Shown in pieces: positions 11,955-23,503 of a stretch of DNA of 64,000 bases. The notes under the pieces are model-generated. The model was not told the origin of the DNA and ran no database searches. It worked only from the letters and a program-made list of their open reading frames with translations. Position numbers and translations under genes: made by a program. The DNA is from Hexactinellida sp. DTS-2022 (Eukaryota > Porifera > Hexactinellida), in the NCBI GenBank assembly GCA_028753945.1, contig JAPNXP010000007.1, positions 3,224,001 through 3,288,000 on the forward strand. Reading direction: 5' to 3'. Every line of letters starts with the position of its first letter. Positions within the stretch are counted from its first letter, which is position 1.

Positions 11955-13767
11955 ATGTCGAAGAAGAGGACATATGATGAAAGCTATTTAAACTACGGTT
12001 TTACCTTCCACATTAAGGATGGATTACAAGTTCCGCAATGCGTGGTTTGTTTCAAAACCTTGTCTAATGGATGCATGAAACCCTTCCAATTGAAACAGCA
12101 CCTCGTAACGCTACATCCAGAATGGAAAGACAAAAATCATGAGTATTTTTAACTTAAAGCGACAAGTCTCAAGCGAGCGAAACTCGATTCAATTGGGAGT
12201 TTTCAGCAACACTCTACGGCTGTTGTGAAAGCATCTTATGCTGTCTCACTTCAAATCGCAAATGCCAAAAAACCCCATACATCGGAGAATCCCTTATCAA
12301 GCCTTGCATCCTAGAATGAGCAAATTTGGTGCTTTGGAGTTAAAGCTTCAGAAGAGTTAAAACAGATATCGCTTTCGAATGACACCGTGAAGTCAAGAAT
12401 TGTCGAAATGTCAAGCAACATAAAAGATAAAGTCATCATGAAGGCCAAGCGATCTCCTTTCTTTGCCATATAGTTGGATGAATCGACAGACGTTCAGAAC
12501 CTTTCTCAGCTCCTAGTTTTTATTAGATTTATTGGAGAAGGAAAAATTGAAGAAGAATTTCTTTTCTGTCGGTCTTTGAATGGAACTACGAAAGGCATAG
12601 ATGTAATGAATGCTGTGGAGGACTTCTTCAAAGAAAATGGATTGACATGGGACAAGTTAGCAGAAGTATGTACCGATGGGGCTATGCTAGGCTCCCGTTC
12701 TGGGTTTATTTCTTTAGTGAAACATAGAAATCCAAACGTCAAAGGTGTTCATTGTCTTATCCATAAAGAAGCTCTTGCCTCCAAAACTCTCCCACAGAAC
12801 TTTAATAGGCAACTTCAAAGCATAATCAAAGTTGTGAACTATATTAAAGGATCGGCCCTGAATACTCGACTTTTTCGTAAGCTTTGTGACACTATGGAAG
12901 CGAAGCACTGCGATCTCCTTTTTACACCCAAGTACGTTGGCTATCCAATGGAAATATGGTTAAACGCGTGTTTGAATTATTGGAGGAAGTGAAAACACTC
13001 CTCAAAGATCATGGAAAACATGATTTGCTGGCAGATTTTAATGAAGAAGGATTTCCGAAGCGTCTTGCATATCTCGCGGACATATTTGAGGCGCTGAATG
13101 ATCTTAACAGGAATATGCAAGGGAAGGAATTGAACATAATTCACCACGTCGATGCGATCAAGGGATTCTTGGCAAAACTTTCTCTCTGGGAAACCAGGAT
13201 TGAGAAGGGCATCTATACATCCTTCAGCAATCTTTGTAATGTCGTTGGAGAAAGTGAAATTTCCGAGGAATTGAAGTGGACATCGTAAATCATTCGAGGG
13301 ATCTGGGAGAAGAATTCCATCGCTATTTTGACGCAGACCTTGACTCAAAGCACGGGACAATGTGTATGACGAGGAATCCATATTGTTGTGATGTAAATGA
13401 CATTCCTATTGAACTTCAAGAAGAGTTTTTGGATCTCCAAAATGACTCGTCGGCTAGACATATTCAAAGAGTCAGAATTGCACGATTTTTGGGTGCAAAT
13501 GAATCATGTTTAGTCAAAAACAAGTGAATATGCATTGAAGTTTTTTGCTGCCATTCTCTTCAACTTACCTGTGCGAGTCTGGATTTTCTGATCTATTGTG
13601 CATCAAAAACAAAACTAAAAACAAACTGAGTGTAGAAGACGATCTACGTTGTGCGCTGTCTAATACAGCACCTTCGATTGACGAGCTGGTCAAGAAAAAA
13701 CAGTGCCAAGTATCACACAAATTGACTAATAAACTCGTAGCGAATAGTATTGCATTTTCTTTAGCGT
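11955..13767 (+). pseudogene. hAT transposase, ZBED5/Buster-like, frameshifted
   Basis: The first ATG (11955) opens MSKKRTYDESYL, the usual start of ZBED5/EPM2AIP1-like hAT proteins. A BED-like finger follows: C-V-V-C, with H-x4-H in LKQHLVTLHPE. After a stop (12150) and a diverged stretch, the core continues at 12474 with DESTDVQNLSQL (catalytic aspartate of the first motif) and VCTDGAMLGSRSG plus GVHCLIHKEAL (second motif). A frameshift near 12950 moves reading to LLEEVKTLLKDHGKHDLLADF. Further shifts occur near 13280 and 13530. The C-terminal dimerisation block appears as SSTYLCESGFSDLL...KNKLSVEDDLRCAL (13560-13660). About four lesions mean it cannot encode an active transposase. Confidence 0.8.
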
Positions 13768-13809
13768 AGTTAGTATATCGTATTGTAGACATTATACTGA
13801 CTATAGTGT

Positions 13810-13965
13810 CAGTGGCGGACACTAGGGGGGGCGAGGGGGGGCGGTCGCCTCCCCAATAATTTCGAAAGAATAAATTGATTGGGGGCACTGACTAAGAATA
13901 CTGAAAGTGTGATGAGTCCCAACTAATTTCGCCCCCCCCAATATTTCGTCAAGTGTCCGCCACTG
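13810..13965. mobile_element. hAT MITE, 156 bp, perfect TSD
   Basis: Ends CAGTGGCGGACAC and GTGTCCGCCACTG are perfect inverted repeats. The flanking 8-mer tatagtgt is identical on both sides (13802-13809, 13966-13973). It is nested in the 3' part of the ZBED5-like hAT element, so it arrived later. The interior has G-runs and C-runs. Confidence 0.9.
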
Positions 13966-14159
13966 TATAGTGTGTTGGTAAAATAAAAAATGTCATACCT
14001 AGTTAAATATTTGGGATGCGTAGAAATACAAGGGGAAAAATCTTGATTGGGTTCCACGAAGGGGGAAATGGTTCAAATAAGGTTAAGAACCACTGGTCTA
14101 TAGGAAAGGATCCAGGCATACGATATAAAACAATTGCTGGAGACATGTGGAATTTCAAG

Positions 14160-14656
14160 AGAATTGGAGAACATCCTGCTCATTCAAACAGCTTGATTTT
14201 CAGAATGAAGACGGCTTGTGCTTATTGCTAGAGAACCTCAAAGCAAAGTGGAACAAATCCTGAAGAGAGAGATATAATAACACCAAGTATGATCGTATTC
14301 AGAAACACACATTAGCAGAAGATACAGACATAACTATGACACTAACAGCTGATGCAATAATATCAAAGCGTATAAAACTTATAAGTAGCATTGAGAAAAC
14401 AATTTATCAGTGCTTCTTCTGTGACAAAGCTGTCAAACTAGGCGATCTTCATTATGCCAGTACATCTGGACTAGACTCCAAAATTAGGTCATCAGCCTTA
14501 CAACAAAATAATACCCGTCTGTTAGCAGAATTAAGTGAAGGTGATGCAATGGCTCTTGAAATAAAATACCATTTGAACTGTTTGGTAGCATTATACAACC
14601 GCGCTAATACAGCTATCAAAAGAAATTATTCTTCTGGAATAAATGAGAATGTTGTT
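14160..14656 (+). pseudogene. N-terminal part of transposon-like gene X
   Basis: The ATG at 14336 opens a frame with CFFCDKA (C-x2-C), HYASTSGLD, LLAELSEGDAMALEIKYH and CLVALYNRA. This combination is the N-terminal part of a common invertebrate transposon-associated protein with no family name I can recall (X). It stops matching at 14656, exactly where a hairpin repeat begins. The next part of the same protein resumes at 18381. So this copy was split by insertion of a 3.7-kb element. A separate copy of the C-terminal part lies at 49790-51300. Confidence 0.6.
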
Positions 14657-14782
14657 AAAAATCCAAAATTGCAGCCTGTGCCGACGCATGTTCCTTTGGT
14701 GGCACTATATTTGGTGGTGGTCTATTGATAGTGCCTCCAATGGAACATGCTGTCGGCACAGGCTGCAATTTTGGATTTTTTT
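14657..14782 (+). repeat. Hairpin A copy 1
   Basis: A near-perfect inverted repeat with arms of about 55 bp. The arm starts 'aaatccaaaattgcagcct' and contains GTGCCGAC and CATGTTCC; the short loop carries 'atatttggtggtgg'. One of 13 copies in the window; the plus orientation is defined by 'ttcgcc' following on the right. Confidence 0.9.
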
Positions 14783-15527
14783 CGCCATGTCATGAACTTC
14801 ACATGGTGTTTACACCCATTTATTTATTTGTTGCGGGACAAAGGAACGTTTGAAAAATTTCATGCTTCTTTCTATCTTAAACCATCTTGAGTTTAAGTTT
14901 ATATTTCCATTATAAATGCGTTTTATACGCCCCTATCACTCTAATACACTTCGGGTACGAAACAAGCACACAAACGAATAGTCATAAACTAGAAATTCCA
15001 TCTCAATAATCAATTGTTTATATATCAGTTATTGTTTTGAAATTGAAATCAGCATACTTGTATGACTTAGAATGACATATGGGATTAAGTTTATATTTCC
15101 ATTATTAATGCGTTATAAATCCCCCCTTACACTCTAATACATTTCGTGCACTAAGCAAGCACATGACAAATATTTATACAAATAGATATTCCATCTCATT
15201 AATCCATTGTTTGAATACTAGAAATCGTTCTGAAATTGAATAACCGTTGAGTGAAATTGAATTTTCATATTGGAGAAAACTTTAATACAACTATTGTATT
15301 AGAAATCGATTTATATAGTAGCAGCTATTGAATCAAATTGAATTATTCATATAAATAGAATACTTTATTGTAACTATGATATCAGAAATTGATTTGTAGA
15401 GGAAACCTCTTCAAAACAGGTTAAAGGTACGCAGGGTAAAATGAATTAAATCAAAGGACAAAATCAATTAGGAAAAATCAAAGCAATTAAATTCAAATTA
15501 AAGAATCGATACAAATATTCTGCGTAC

Positions 15528-17675
15528 CATTAACCTTTTCGGCGAACCATTAACTTGTTTGGTGTACCATTAAACTTTTCGGCGTACCATTAACCTGTTT
15601 GGCGTAACATTAACCTGTTTGGCGGAGCATTAACCTCTTCGGATTAACTTTTTCGGCATACCATTAACCGCTTCGGCGTACCATTAACCTGTTTGGCGTA
15701 CCATTAACCTCTTCGGATTAACTTTTTAAACGTACCATTAACCTCTTTGGGGGACCATTAACCTCTTCGGCGTACAATTAACCTCTTTGGCGTACCATTA
15801 ACCTCTCCGGATTAACCTTTTCGGCGTACCATTAACCTTTTTGGCGTACCATTAACTTTTTCAGTGTACCATCTTTGGTATACCATTGACTTGTTTCGCT
15901 TATCATTAACCTCTTCGGCGTACAATTAACCTCTTCGGTGTAACATTAACCTCTTTAGCGTACCATTAACCTGTTTCGCGTACCATTAACCTGTTTGGCG
16001 TAACATTAACTTTTTCGGTGCCCATCATTGGCGGACGATTAACCTATTCGGTGTACCATTAAACTCTTCGGTGTACCATTAACCTGTTTCGCGTACCATT
16101 AACCTCTTCGCCGTACCATTAAACTGTTTCGCCTACCATCTTTGGCGTACTATTAACCTGTTTGGCGTACCATTAACTTTTTCATTGTACCATCTTTGGT
16201 ATATCATTAACTTCTTTGGTGTACCATTAACCTCTTCGGTGTACCATTAACCTCTTTAGCGTACCATTAACCTGTTTAGCGTACCATTAGCCTGTTGGCG
16301 TACAATTAACCTCTTTGGTGTACCATTAACCTGTTTGGCGTACCATTAACCTCTTCGGATTAACTTTTTCGGCGTACCATTAACCTTTTTGGCGTACCAT
16401 TAACCTGTTTGGCGTACCATTAACCTCTTCGGAATAACTTTTTCGGCGTACCATTAACCTGTTTGGCGTACCATTAACCTATTTGGTGTACCATTAACCT
16501 CTTCGGCGTACCATTAACCTGTTTGGCGTACCATTAACCTCTTCGGATTAACTTTTTCGGCGTACCATTAACCTGTTTGGCGTACCATTAACCTCTTCGG
16601 AGTACCATTAACCTGTTGGCGTACCATTAACCTCTTCGGCGTACCATTAACCTGTTGGCGTACCATTAACATGTTTCGCGTACCATTAACCTCTTCGGCG
16701 AACCATTAACCTGTTTGGCGTACCATTAACCTGTTTTGGGTACCATTAACCTCTTTGGCGTACGATTAAGCTATTTGGCGTACGATTAAGCTATTTGGCG
16801 TACGATTAAGCTGTTTGGCGTGCATTAACCTGTTTGGCGTACCATTAACCTCTTCGATGTACCATTAACCTGTTTGGCGAACCATTAAACTCTTCGGCGT
16901 ACCATTAACCTGTTTGGGGTACCATTAACCTGTTTGGCGTACCATTAACCTATTTGGCGTACGATTAAGCTGTTTGGTGTACCATTAACCTGTTTGGCGT
17001 ACCATTAACCTCTTCGATGTACCATTAACCTGTTTGGCGAACCATTAAACTCTTCGGCGTACCATTAACCTGTTTGGGGTACCATTAACCTGTTTGGCGT
17101 ACCATTAACCTATTTGACGTACGATTAAGCTGTTTGGTGTACCATTAACCTGTTTGGCGTACCATTAACCTATTTGGCGTATCATGAACCTGTTTGGCGT
17201 TCCATGAACCTGTTTGGCGTTCCATGAACCTGTTTGGCGTACCATTAACCTGTTTGGCGTACCATTAACCTCTTCGGTGTACCATTAACCTGTTTGGCGT
17301 ACAATTAACCTCTTGGCGTACCATTAACCTCTTCGGCGTACCATTAACCTCTTAGGGACTATTAACCTCTTCGGCGTACCATTAACCTCTTCGGCGTACC
17401 ATTAACCTCTTTGGCGTACCATTAACCTTTTTGGCGTACCATTAACCTCTTCGGCGTACCATTAACCTCTTCGGCGTACCATTAACCTATCGGTGTACCA
17501 TTATCCTCTTAGGCGTACCATTAACCTGTTAGGGTACCATTAACCTCTTCGGCGTACCATTAACCTGTTAGGGTTCCATTAACCTCTTCGGTGTACCATT
17601 AACCTGTTGGCGTACCATTAACCTCTTCGGCGTACCTATATAACCTGTTGGCGTACCTTAACCTGTACAATTTGA
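15528..17675. repeat. 20-bp minisatellite, about 2.1 kb
   Basis: About one hundred head-to-tail units of a 20-bp motif, approximately GTACCATTAACCTSTTYGGC. There are two main versions (CTGTTTGG and CTCTTCGG) and occasional 10-13 bp insertions 'ggattaactttttc'. Higher-order repeats are visible: about 120 bp recurs at about 16830-16950 and 16990-17110. It lies inside the 3.7-kb hairpin/palindrome element and has no coding capacity. Confidence 0.95.
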
Positions 17676-18380
17676 CATTAACTTGTTCAGTGTAATATTA
17701 ACTAAGCATTCAGTGTAGCATTAACATCCTTGAGTTTAATATTTGAGACTACTTATTTTTGCATAATTCTTAATTTAACTAGTCCATTCAAATTCTTATG
17801 CGTACACTTAACCTGTTTTGTCGTGGTTTACAGTAGTGATAGCTAGTATTGAATGCAAATTAATTATTCATATATACTAGAATTCTTTATTGTAACTATG
17901 ATATCAGCAATAAATTGAATCGAAATAACACTGAATCTAATTGAATTATTCATAAATAGTAGATCTTCATCGAAACCACGAAATAATTGCAGAATTGAAT
18001 ATTAATGATTTACGATTTTAGAAAGTTAAGGGTGAATTGTGGCTACTTTGAGCCTAATTATCAGGAAAATGAGGACGGATAAAAAAATTCGTGAAGAGCT
18101 ATCAGTTGCAAAATACTTTTCTGATATAAATTTTTCATGTTAATGCATTTATTTTCTTATGGGACAAAAATGTCCCGTTAAAAAATTTCCAAATCGATAT
18201 TAATAAATCGTGACCCCAGGTGCACATCTGCAACCCATGAGACACCTATCCTGCAAATGTGGGCTCTTAGTTAATAAAACTCTCTTCTGTGGAGAGGATA
18301 CGGAAGGATAATAATAATAATAATAACCAAGGCACTAAGATCAATACTGGGCCACTATACTATAGTATAGTCGGCACAGT

Positions 18381-18957
18381 AAAAAAAGCATAGCCTTTGC
18401 AGAACTTGTAATATATGTCGAAGAGGAACTAGCAGTAATCAAAGTACGTATTAAAGTTATCTGATGTTTCCAAAATATATTATAACAAGCTAAAACAGTT
18501 AAAAATTGATGAAGTGCTTCATTCTACGAGGTTAAAATACAGGTTGTTGGCACACATCCAAGGTTTAGAAGCTCACTCTAAAGGAAGATAAATATTATTA
18601 ATAAGAGATGTAGATGTTGGAAGCCTCCTGGCCAGAGGCGGCGCTAGGATTTTCAGGGAGGGGAGCTCAGGGGGGGGGGGGGGGGTAGGGGGGATTTCAG
18701 GGTGGGCCACACTGTACAACATTGTTATTCTAGGGGTGCCAGCCTCAAAATAGGGGGGCCATGGCCCCCCCTGACCCCCCCTAGCTCCGTCACAGCTCCT
18801 GGCCGATAAATGTGGGGAAACTGAACAAAACGACGCAATTTGCTTAGCTAGAGCAACTAACAAATTAAGAGGAGATTTATCTGAATGTTCATTTACATTT
18901 GAAGGATCATTTGAACCACACTGTAAACAAAAGTCTGTTCCAAGTTCCAGGGATTTG
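18381..18957 (+). pseudogene. Middle part of transposon-like gene X, interrupted
   Basis: After the 3.7-kb insertion the X protein resumes: IAFAELVIYVEEELAV, then HSTRLKYRLLAHIQGLEAHSKGR and LLIRDVDVGS. A 163-bp hAT MITE follows, then DAICLARATNKLRGDL and FTFEGSFE, ending near 18957 with SVPSS. One stop (near 18590) and one frame change (near 18470) are present. The piece stops in a low-complexity 'aatgatttgatgattgatt' stretch, so the C-terminal half is missing here. Confidence 0.6.
18633..18795. mobile_element. hAT MITE, 163 bp, perfect TSD
   Basis: Identical 8-mers ctcctggc flank the element (18625-18632, 18796-18803). The ends CAGAGGCGGCGCTAGG and CCTAGCTCCGTCACAG are imperfect inverted repeats. 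It contains a run of about 14 G. It sits inside the coding part of gene X. Confidence 0.8.
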
Positions 18958-19074
18958 CACAAATCATTTTGATGATGATTTTTTTCAAATCAAATCAATG
19001 ATTTATGATTGATCTTTGGGTTACATTCAATGATTTGATGATTGATTTTTTCGATTTCATTTTTAGAATGACTA

Positions 19075-19165
19075 GCTCGCTTCGCTTACCAGGTCGCTTC
19101 GCGGCAGAACACAACCACACACACCAACTGCTTCTCGGTTGGTGTGTGGTTAATATACCTCTAAC
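19075..19165. repeat. Left half of repeat family R, split by the P element
   Basis: The sequence includes 'cgcttcgcggcagaacacaa' and an inverted repeat around 'accacacacaccaa...ttggtgtgtggt'. It continues after the P element at 22667. A second, uninterrupted copy is at 60940-61160. Confidence 0.75.
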
Positions 19166-22100
19166 CATAGCCTACTCTATATAAGGCCTAACAGTAGATG
19201 TACCATGGATGCGGTAATAGATGGACTTTAGGAATAGAATAATCTTATGGGAGTGAACATAAAAGCACTTAAGTGCATATCAAGTCAAATATTTCCCAAC
19301 CAAGTATATCTGTGAAGAATAAACCCATACATTTATTTGGAATTAATATATTTTAATGATAATAAGTAAACCTACATACACAATACAAACATATAAACTA
19401 CTGTAATACACAACACATATACGAAACACAACATGTCTTGGAACTCCTCTCTCCTATCTATCTCTCTCTCTCTCTCAAACTTGACAATTATGTATACTTG
19501 ATAGCGCGAAATCTAAGATACAAATATAAAGAAATTAAGTACTAACAACAATAAATATTCTGTAATGGTAAATAATAATTCATGAGAATTTTTTCAATTT
19601 ACGTTTATCGATACCTATTTGAAGCACAGAGGAGTTGTAGTTTTTAATTTTATTGGCAAGAAAACAATTAGCAGCAGTAAAGATTAACTTGCTCAAAATA
19701 CTCCAACTGTACACATCGCAATTAACACAATTTGATTTCCAGATAGCAATATCATCATCATTTTCCATGTATATCAAGGTGAGTTCTACTAATAACCTTC
19801 TAGAGGGACCGTCTACAAGCAAAGTCAACAGCTGATTATTATTTTCTATTGCAATCATTATCTTCCATAAAGTTATAACTGAAGTAAGCACAGGCTCGGA
19901 CGGATACTTAAGTCCGCCACGATCTGTTAATTGTAAGAGCTTAAACTCAGTATGTGATTCAACATCAAAAACAAATTCTTTATCATAAGTTAGAGTATCA
20001 GTGCACACATGGCATTCCGGAGATCTTTTTAAGAACTTATGGACCGTATAGCCTGCGATAAAAGCTAACGACTGAAGGATTTGTTGAGAGCATTCAATGG
20101 ATGATAGATCGCCAATTTCATCAAGAAAAGGCATTACAGCTATTCCATCATCACTAGATGTATCAGAGGGGGTAGAAAAAGACTTTACAAATGTCTGAAT
20201 CGTTTGGAAAGCGTCTTGTTGGTCTGCAAACATGTTTAATATACTAGAAAGTTTCAGACGACGCTTGGTTTCAAGAATCTGAAGGTAAGAAATATGGTAA
20301 TTCGAACCCGACATCATACGGTAGGGGTCAGTTTGTAAAAAGGATGATAATACGTAGGAAAAGCCACAATTCTCAGTTAGATGGTTAGTTATAAGTGGTA
20401 AGGCAGTACAGGCGTGTCTGAAACTAGTATACGTTTGCTTACTCAATTTACCCGTTTTGTCAGGTAAATCCTGCCAAGCATCTAGCCAAAATACTATACG
20501 TGTCAAAAATAAAAATCGTTCATCGTTTAAGATCAACGGTCTTGAGAGGCTATCATTTAAACGGCGTATTGATATTGAATATTTTCCAAAGAGTAAGAAG
20601 GATACTTACGAAACTAGATGTATTATTACGATACTCCGGACAACGACTTTCATTTTGGATTTCAAGAGCAGATAGTGTAAGTTCGCTAACAACCTTCAAA
20701 ACCAATTTGACATTTTGCCTTTCTAAACTAGATGGAAAACAAGCTTTTACAGTCAAGTGAGGGGCTAGTTTTGCTAAACTGTATCGTTCAGAATTGTAGA
20801 GAAGGCGTACATCTTGAAAGGAAGCAGAATGGACACTGAGGGGGTAGCTACATTTATCAATGTCAATATGTTCAAAATTTGGAAAACGAAATGTTTTATC
20901 AAAAATTTTCTGATTTAACCAATTATTGCGTATACTTTTCAATATATGGACAAAATCAAATGTAGGGAAGAGAGGTCTATTTTCATCAAAAGGGTGGGGT
21001 ACTCTAGTTTCCAGGATTTCCACTAAGAGAAAACAATTTAAACAAGTTTACATTCAATGGGTAGTTATCGGTAGAAATCATTTGGACCTTTAAACCACAG
21101 TGCTCAATATCGATTATACAAGATTTGATAGTGGGAAAGATTTTTTTAGCTGAGATAGATGCACATGGTAACAAACGGGTAATGCAAGACCATTTCCTAT
21201 GCAAACTAGACACCATAATCGCGAATACAGTTTTCGTCGGATCCTCAGGGTTCAAATTTGGTGCAAATATTTTCCCGCCTTTATAAGCAATATCAGATTT
21301 AACATGGATTTCATCCATTTGAATGATTACATTTTTTTCCTCGGAACTAAAGCAAGATGTAGCCTGGGTGAGATAAGTGCAAAAATCATTTTCAAGACCG
21401 AAGGAAGAATACAACTTATCTAATGTATGGACATGTGGTAGAGTAATACATTCTAAACCCTGAAGATAGATATAACAAGCTGGAGAAATGAGATGAGTCT
21501 TAATGGACATAATTTGTGTTATTATATTGTATCTTCGCCTGTTTTTCGGAATAAATGTATTATCTAATTGACAGAGGATAAATTGAAGCTTAGCTAAATC
21601 TGAAGAATTGTATGTAGGTGCGTCGATACGCGCTAAATCATCAATAACATTATTTATATGTTTTTTGGCAAGAGGAATATTGTATGAATGTGAGTTACAA
21701 CTAGAATCAGAGACAGATTTTAAGGAGATTTCATGCAGTATAGATTCAATTTGTCGAATATCATTAATTGAATTTACCGAAAGGGGAATAATTTGTCCAT
21801 GGAACCAGGCGGATACAGATAAAAAATTATTTACTTCCAGATATAAATCGACAGAAACAGTCCTATCAACCATATTGGGTTGAATGAACCTAGTATTATG
21901 AATATCAGGATGCCATACTAACCAATTATCAGGTAATGCAATCAAGATTAACTTAGCTTTTAGATCCTGTAAATTTCTGATGACGTACTTATGTTTCTCC
22001 TCGCTCTCAGATAGTAAGCTAAGCTGTAGTGTCTGATTCATCAATTCTTCTTCTTTTGCGTCATACGACAAGCGAGTCCGTTTGGTTGTTGTGGTTGTAG

Positions 22101-22666
22101 AGTAGTAGGATGGACAACCAGGAAGTAAGCAGGGAACTGCGCCGTCTCTCAACTTGGGCTTTGCACGAGGTATTTCAGTGAAAGTTCCGTCTCCATTGGG
22201 AACCTTGTGAGAAACTTCGACATCTTCTCGAAAGTGCTTCACGCATACGTTGACTAACTTCAGGTCATCAATATCCTCTCGGTGAAGAGCCCGTATCCAA
22301 GCTTGTCTGAGTTCTGGTGGATGTTCAGGCATCCTGAATATAGGAACTCGATCATCTGGGCTGTAGTTACTTCTGCATCCGGGGGCTGAGCAACTGCTGG
22401 GCATAATGTAAACGAATCTAATAGTTAGAAGTGAATAGGAACAGTAAGTGGACAAGAAAATGACAAAATACTTAAAAAGAGAGACTAATAATCAATAGAA
22501 ATTTAAACTTACTATTTAGTGGGGTAGTTGTAACAAAAAAATGTGGTTCATTATAAATAGAAAAATGGGTTAAAATATTGTGGTTGGTTAAATATTACCA
22601 TCTATTAGTGCATCCCTAGTCCATAATTTCAAGGTTACTGTTAGGCCTTATATAGAGTAGGCTATG
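19166..22666 (-). mobile_element. P element, 3501 bp, perfect 31-bp TIRs
   Basis: Perfect 31-bp inverted repeats bound the element (19166-19196 and 22636-22666), starting CATAGCCTACTCTATATAAG. The 7-mer ctctaac is duplicated directly outside (19159-19165, 22667-22673). The insertion splits a repeat whose empty copy at 60940-61160 carries this site once ('acttctaaca'), which proves the boundaries. P elements usually duplicate 8 bp; here 7 bp are identical. A THAP-type transposase gene fills most of the interior on the minus strand, with two frameshifts. Confidence 0.9.
19580..22404 (-). pseudogene. THAP-domain P-element transposase, two frameshifts
   Basis: The start is the ATG at 22404 (MPSSCSAPGC); an in-frame TTG further upstream at 22455 is ignored. 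A C2CH THAP finger follows: C-x4-C, then CVKHF (C-x2-H) and an AVPCLLP motif in place of AVPTIF. A coiled region leads to the RNase H-like core: IQMDEIHVKS (first acid) and ISTDNYPLNVNLF (second acid). A one-base shift near 21015 moves reading into VPHPFDENRPLFPTFDFVHILKSIRNNW, a P-element hallmark. A second shift near 20560 leads into LNDERFLFLTRIVFWLDAW and the C-terminal domain with a late AGYTVHK segment. About 935 residues in total would be usual for THAP9-like proteins. The clean TIRs contrast with the two frameshifts, which could be true lesions or assembly errors. Confidence 0.85.
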
Positions 22667-22980
22667 CTCTAACATTGATTATGAAGCGTAAATAGGCATA
22701 AAATAGTCAAATTAACAATATGAAATTTTGTGATTACGTCATCATGCGATAATGAGTATGCATATTGACAATATGGTGTGACCAACATGTCCGCATCATT
22801 AATGTACATGTTCTATTAATTTTTTCAATTTTTATCTCTTAGAGGGCGCGAATTATGTGCGATTAAGTGACTTTTCAGGGTTCTCGAAATGTGACAATGA
22901 CGTCATAACTTGTCGAGGTCTGATAAATTTTGAGTGGGAACCTCAACTTGGCGGGTGCCAAAAGTTACCCCTATATTTCA
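22667..22980. repeat. Right half of repeat R and a further dispersed repeat
   Basis: 22667-22840 continues repeat R and matches 61018-61170 ('cataaatagg', 'aacaatatgaa', 'ccaacatgtccg'-like words). 22870-22975 matches the reverse complement of 63905-64000 (mirrored 'gacgtcataacttgtcgag' and 'ggtgccaaaagttac'). Confidence 0.65.
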
Positions 22981-22989
22981 AAAATCTGT

Positions 22990-23115
22990 CCGGATAATCG
23001 AGGTTGCACTGTGTATGCTATGATGGGACCAACTTAGAGTTGGGACAATAGAGTGTGACGGATAATCGAAGAGTCAGGATAATCAAAGTCCGGATTACCG
23101 AGGTTGTACTGTACG
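22990..23115. repeat. Two same-direction transposon ends
   Basis: Two copies of 'gtccggataatcgaggttg' followed by '(c/t)actgt' lie at about 22988-23015 and 23088-23115, in the same orientation. They resemble pogo/Tc1-type TIR ends (ACTGTA), but no opposing end is seen. Confidence 0.4.
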
Positions 23116-23325
23116 GGGAAGGAGGATGTGGAAAATTCAAAATTACAGGTAAATATTTCTTATACGTGTATATGAATACATAATGTTTGTATTTAGTCAA
23201 ATAGAAGAAAGAAAGAAACCATTATAAGTGCATAGACAGGCCCGTAGCACGCCAACATTTATTGGTGCGGCATAGTGACGTCACCATATTTATTATAAAC
23301 AGACATTAATCTTTTGTACTTTTTT

Positions 23326-23503
23326 ACAGTGCCGACTATACTATAGTATAGTGGCCCAGTTCTAATCTTACTGCCTTTATTGTATATTATTATTACTGTG
23401 CCGACTATACTATAGTATAGTGGCCCAGTATTGGAATCACTGCCTTTATTTATATTATTATTATTATTACTGTGCCGACTATACTATAGTATAGTGGCCC
23501 AGT
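23326..23503 (-). repeat. Palindrome B, three copies
   Basis: Three 35-bp units ACTGTGCCGACTATACTATA...GGCCCAGT (23326-23360 with ACAG start, 23395-23429, 23469-23503), separated by 'actgcctttatt' and ATT repeats. The 18-bp centre ACTATACTATAGTATAGT is a perfect palindrome. Confidence 0.9.

Larger units (their letters stand above)
11561..14095 (+). mobile_element. hAT element, ZBED5-like, with TIRs and 8-bp target site
   Basis: The left end CAGGGGTTCTTAAC and the right end GTTAAGAACCACTG are inverted copies with one mismatch. The flanking 8-mers gtctagag (11553-11560) and gtctatag (14096-14103) differ at one base, which fits the 8-bp duplication of hAT elements. The 2.5-kb interior carries a ZBED5-type transposase pseudogene, a three-copy tandem repeat of about 58 bp near 11690-11835 in the 5' leader, and a nested 156-bp MITE near the right end. 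Confidence 0.85.
14657..18380. mobile_element. 3.7-kb non-autonomous element with hairpin start, palindrome end
   Basis: This block interrupts gene X, which fixes its ends. The left end is the 126-bp hairpin (14657-14782). The right end is the 35-bp palindrome ACTGGGCC...GGCACAGT (18346-18380). Both ends share the core CTGTGCCGAC or its complement. Inside are the short 'ttcgcc' leader, AT-rich spacer, the 20-bp minisatellite, and near the right end 'gtgaccccaggtgcacatctg' followed by (AAT)n. The same parts in the same order form the units of the 23-42 kb array. There is no open frame for a transposase. No clear target duplication is seen beyond a shared A-run. Confidence 0.65.

Noticed and set aside
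15528..17675. Telomeric or CRISPR array
   Set aside because: The 20-bp unit is not a telomere repeat and has no spacers; it is an interstitial minisatellite within a mobile element.
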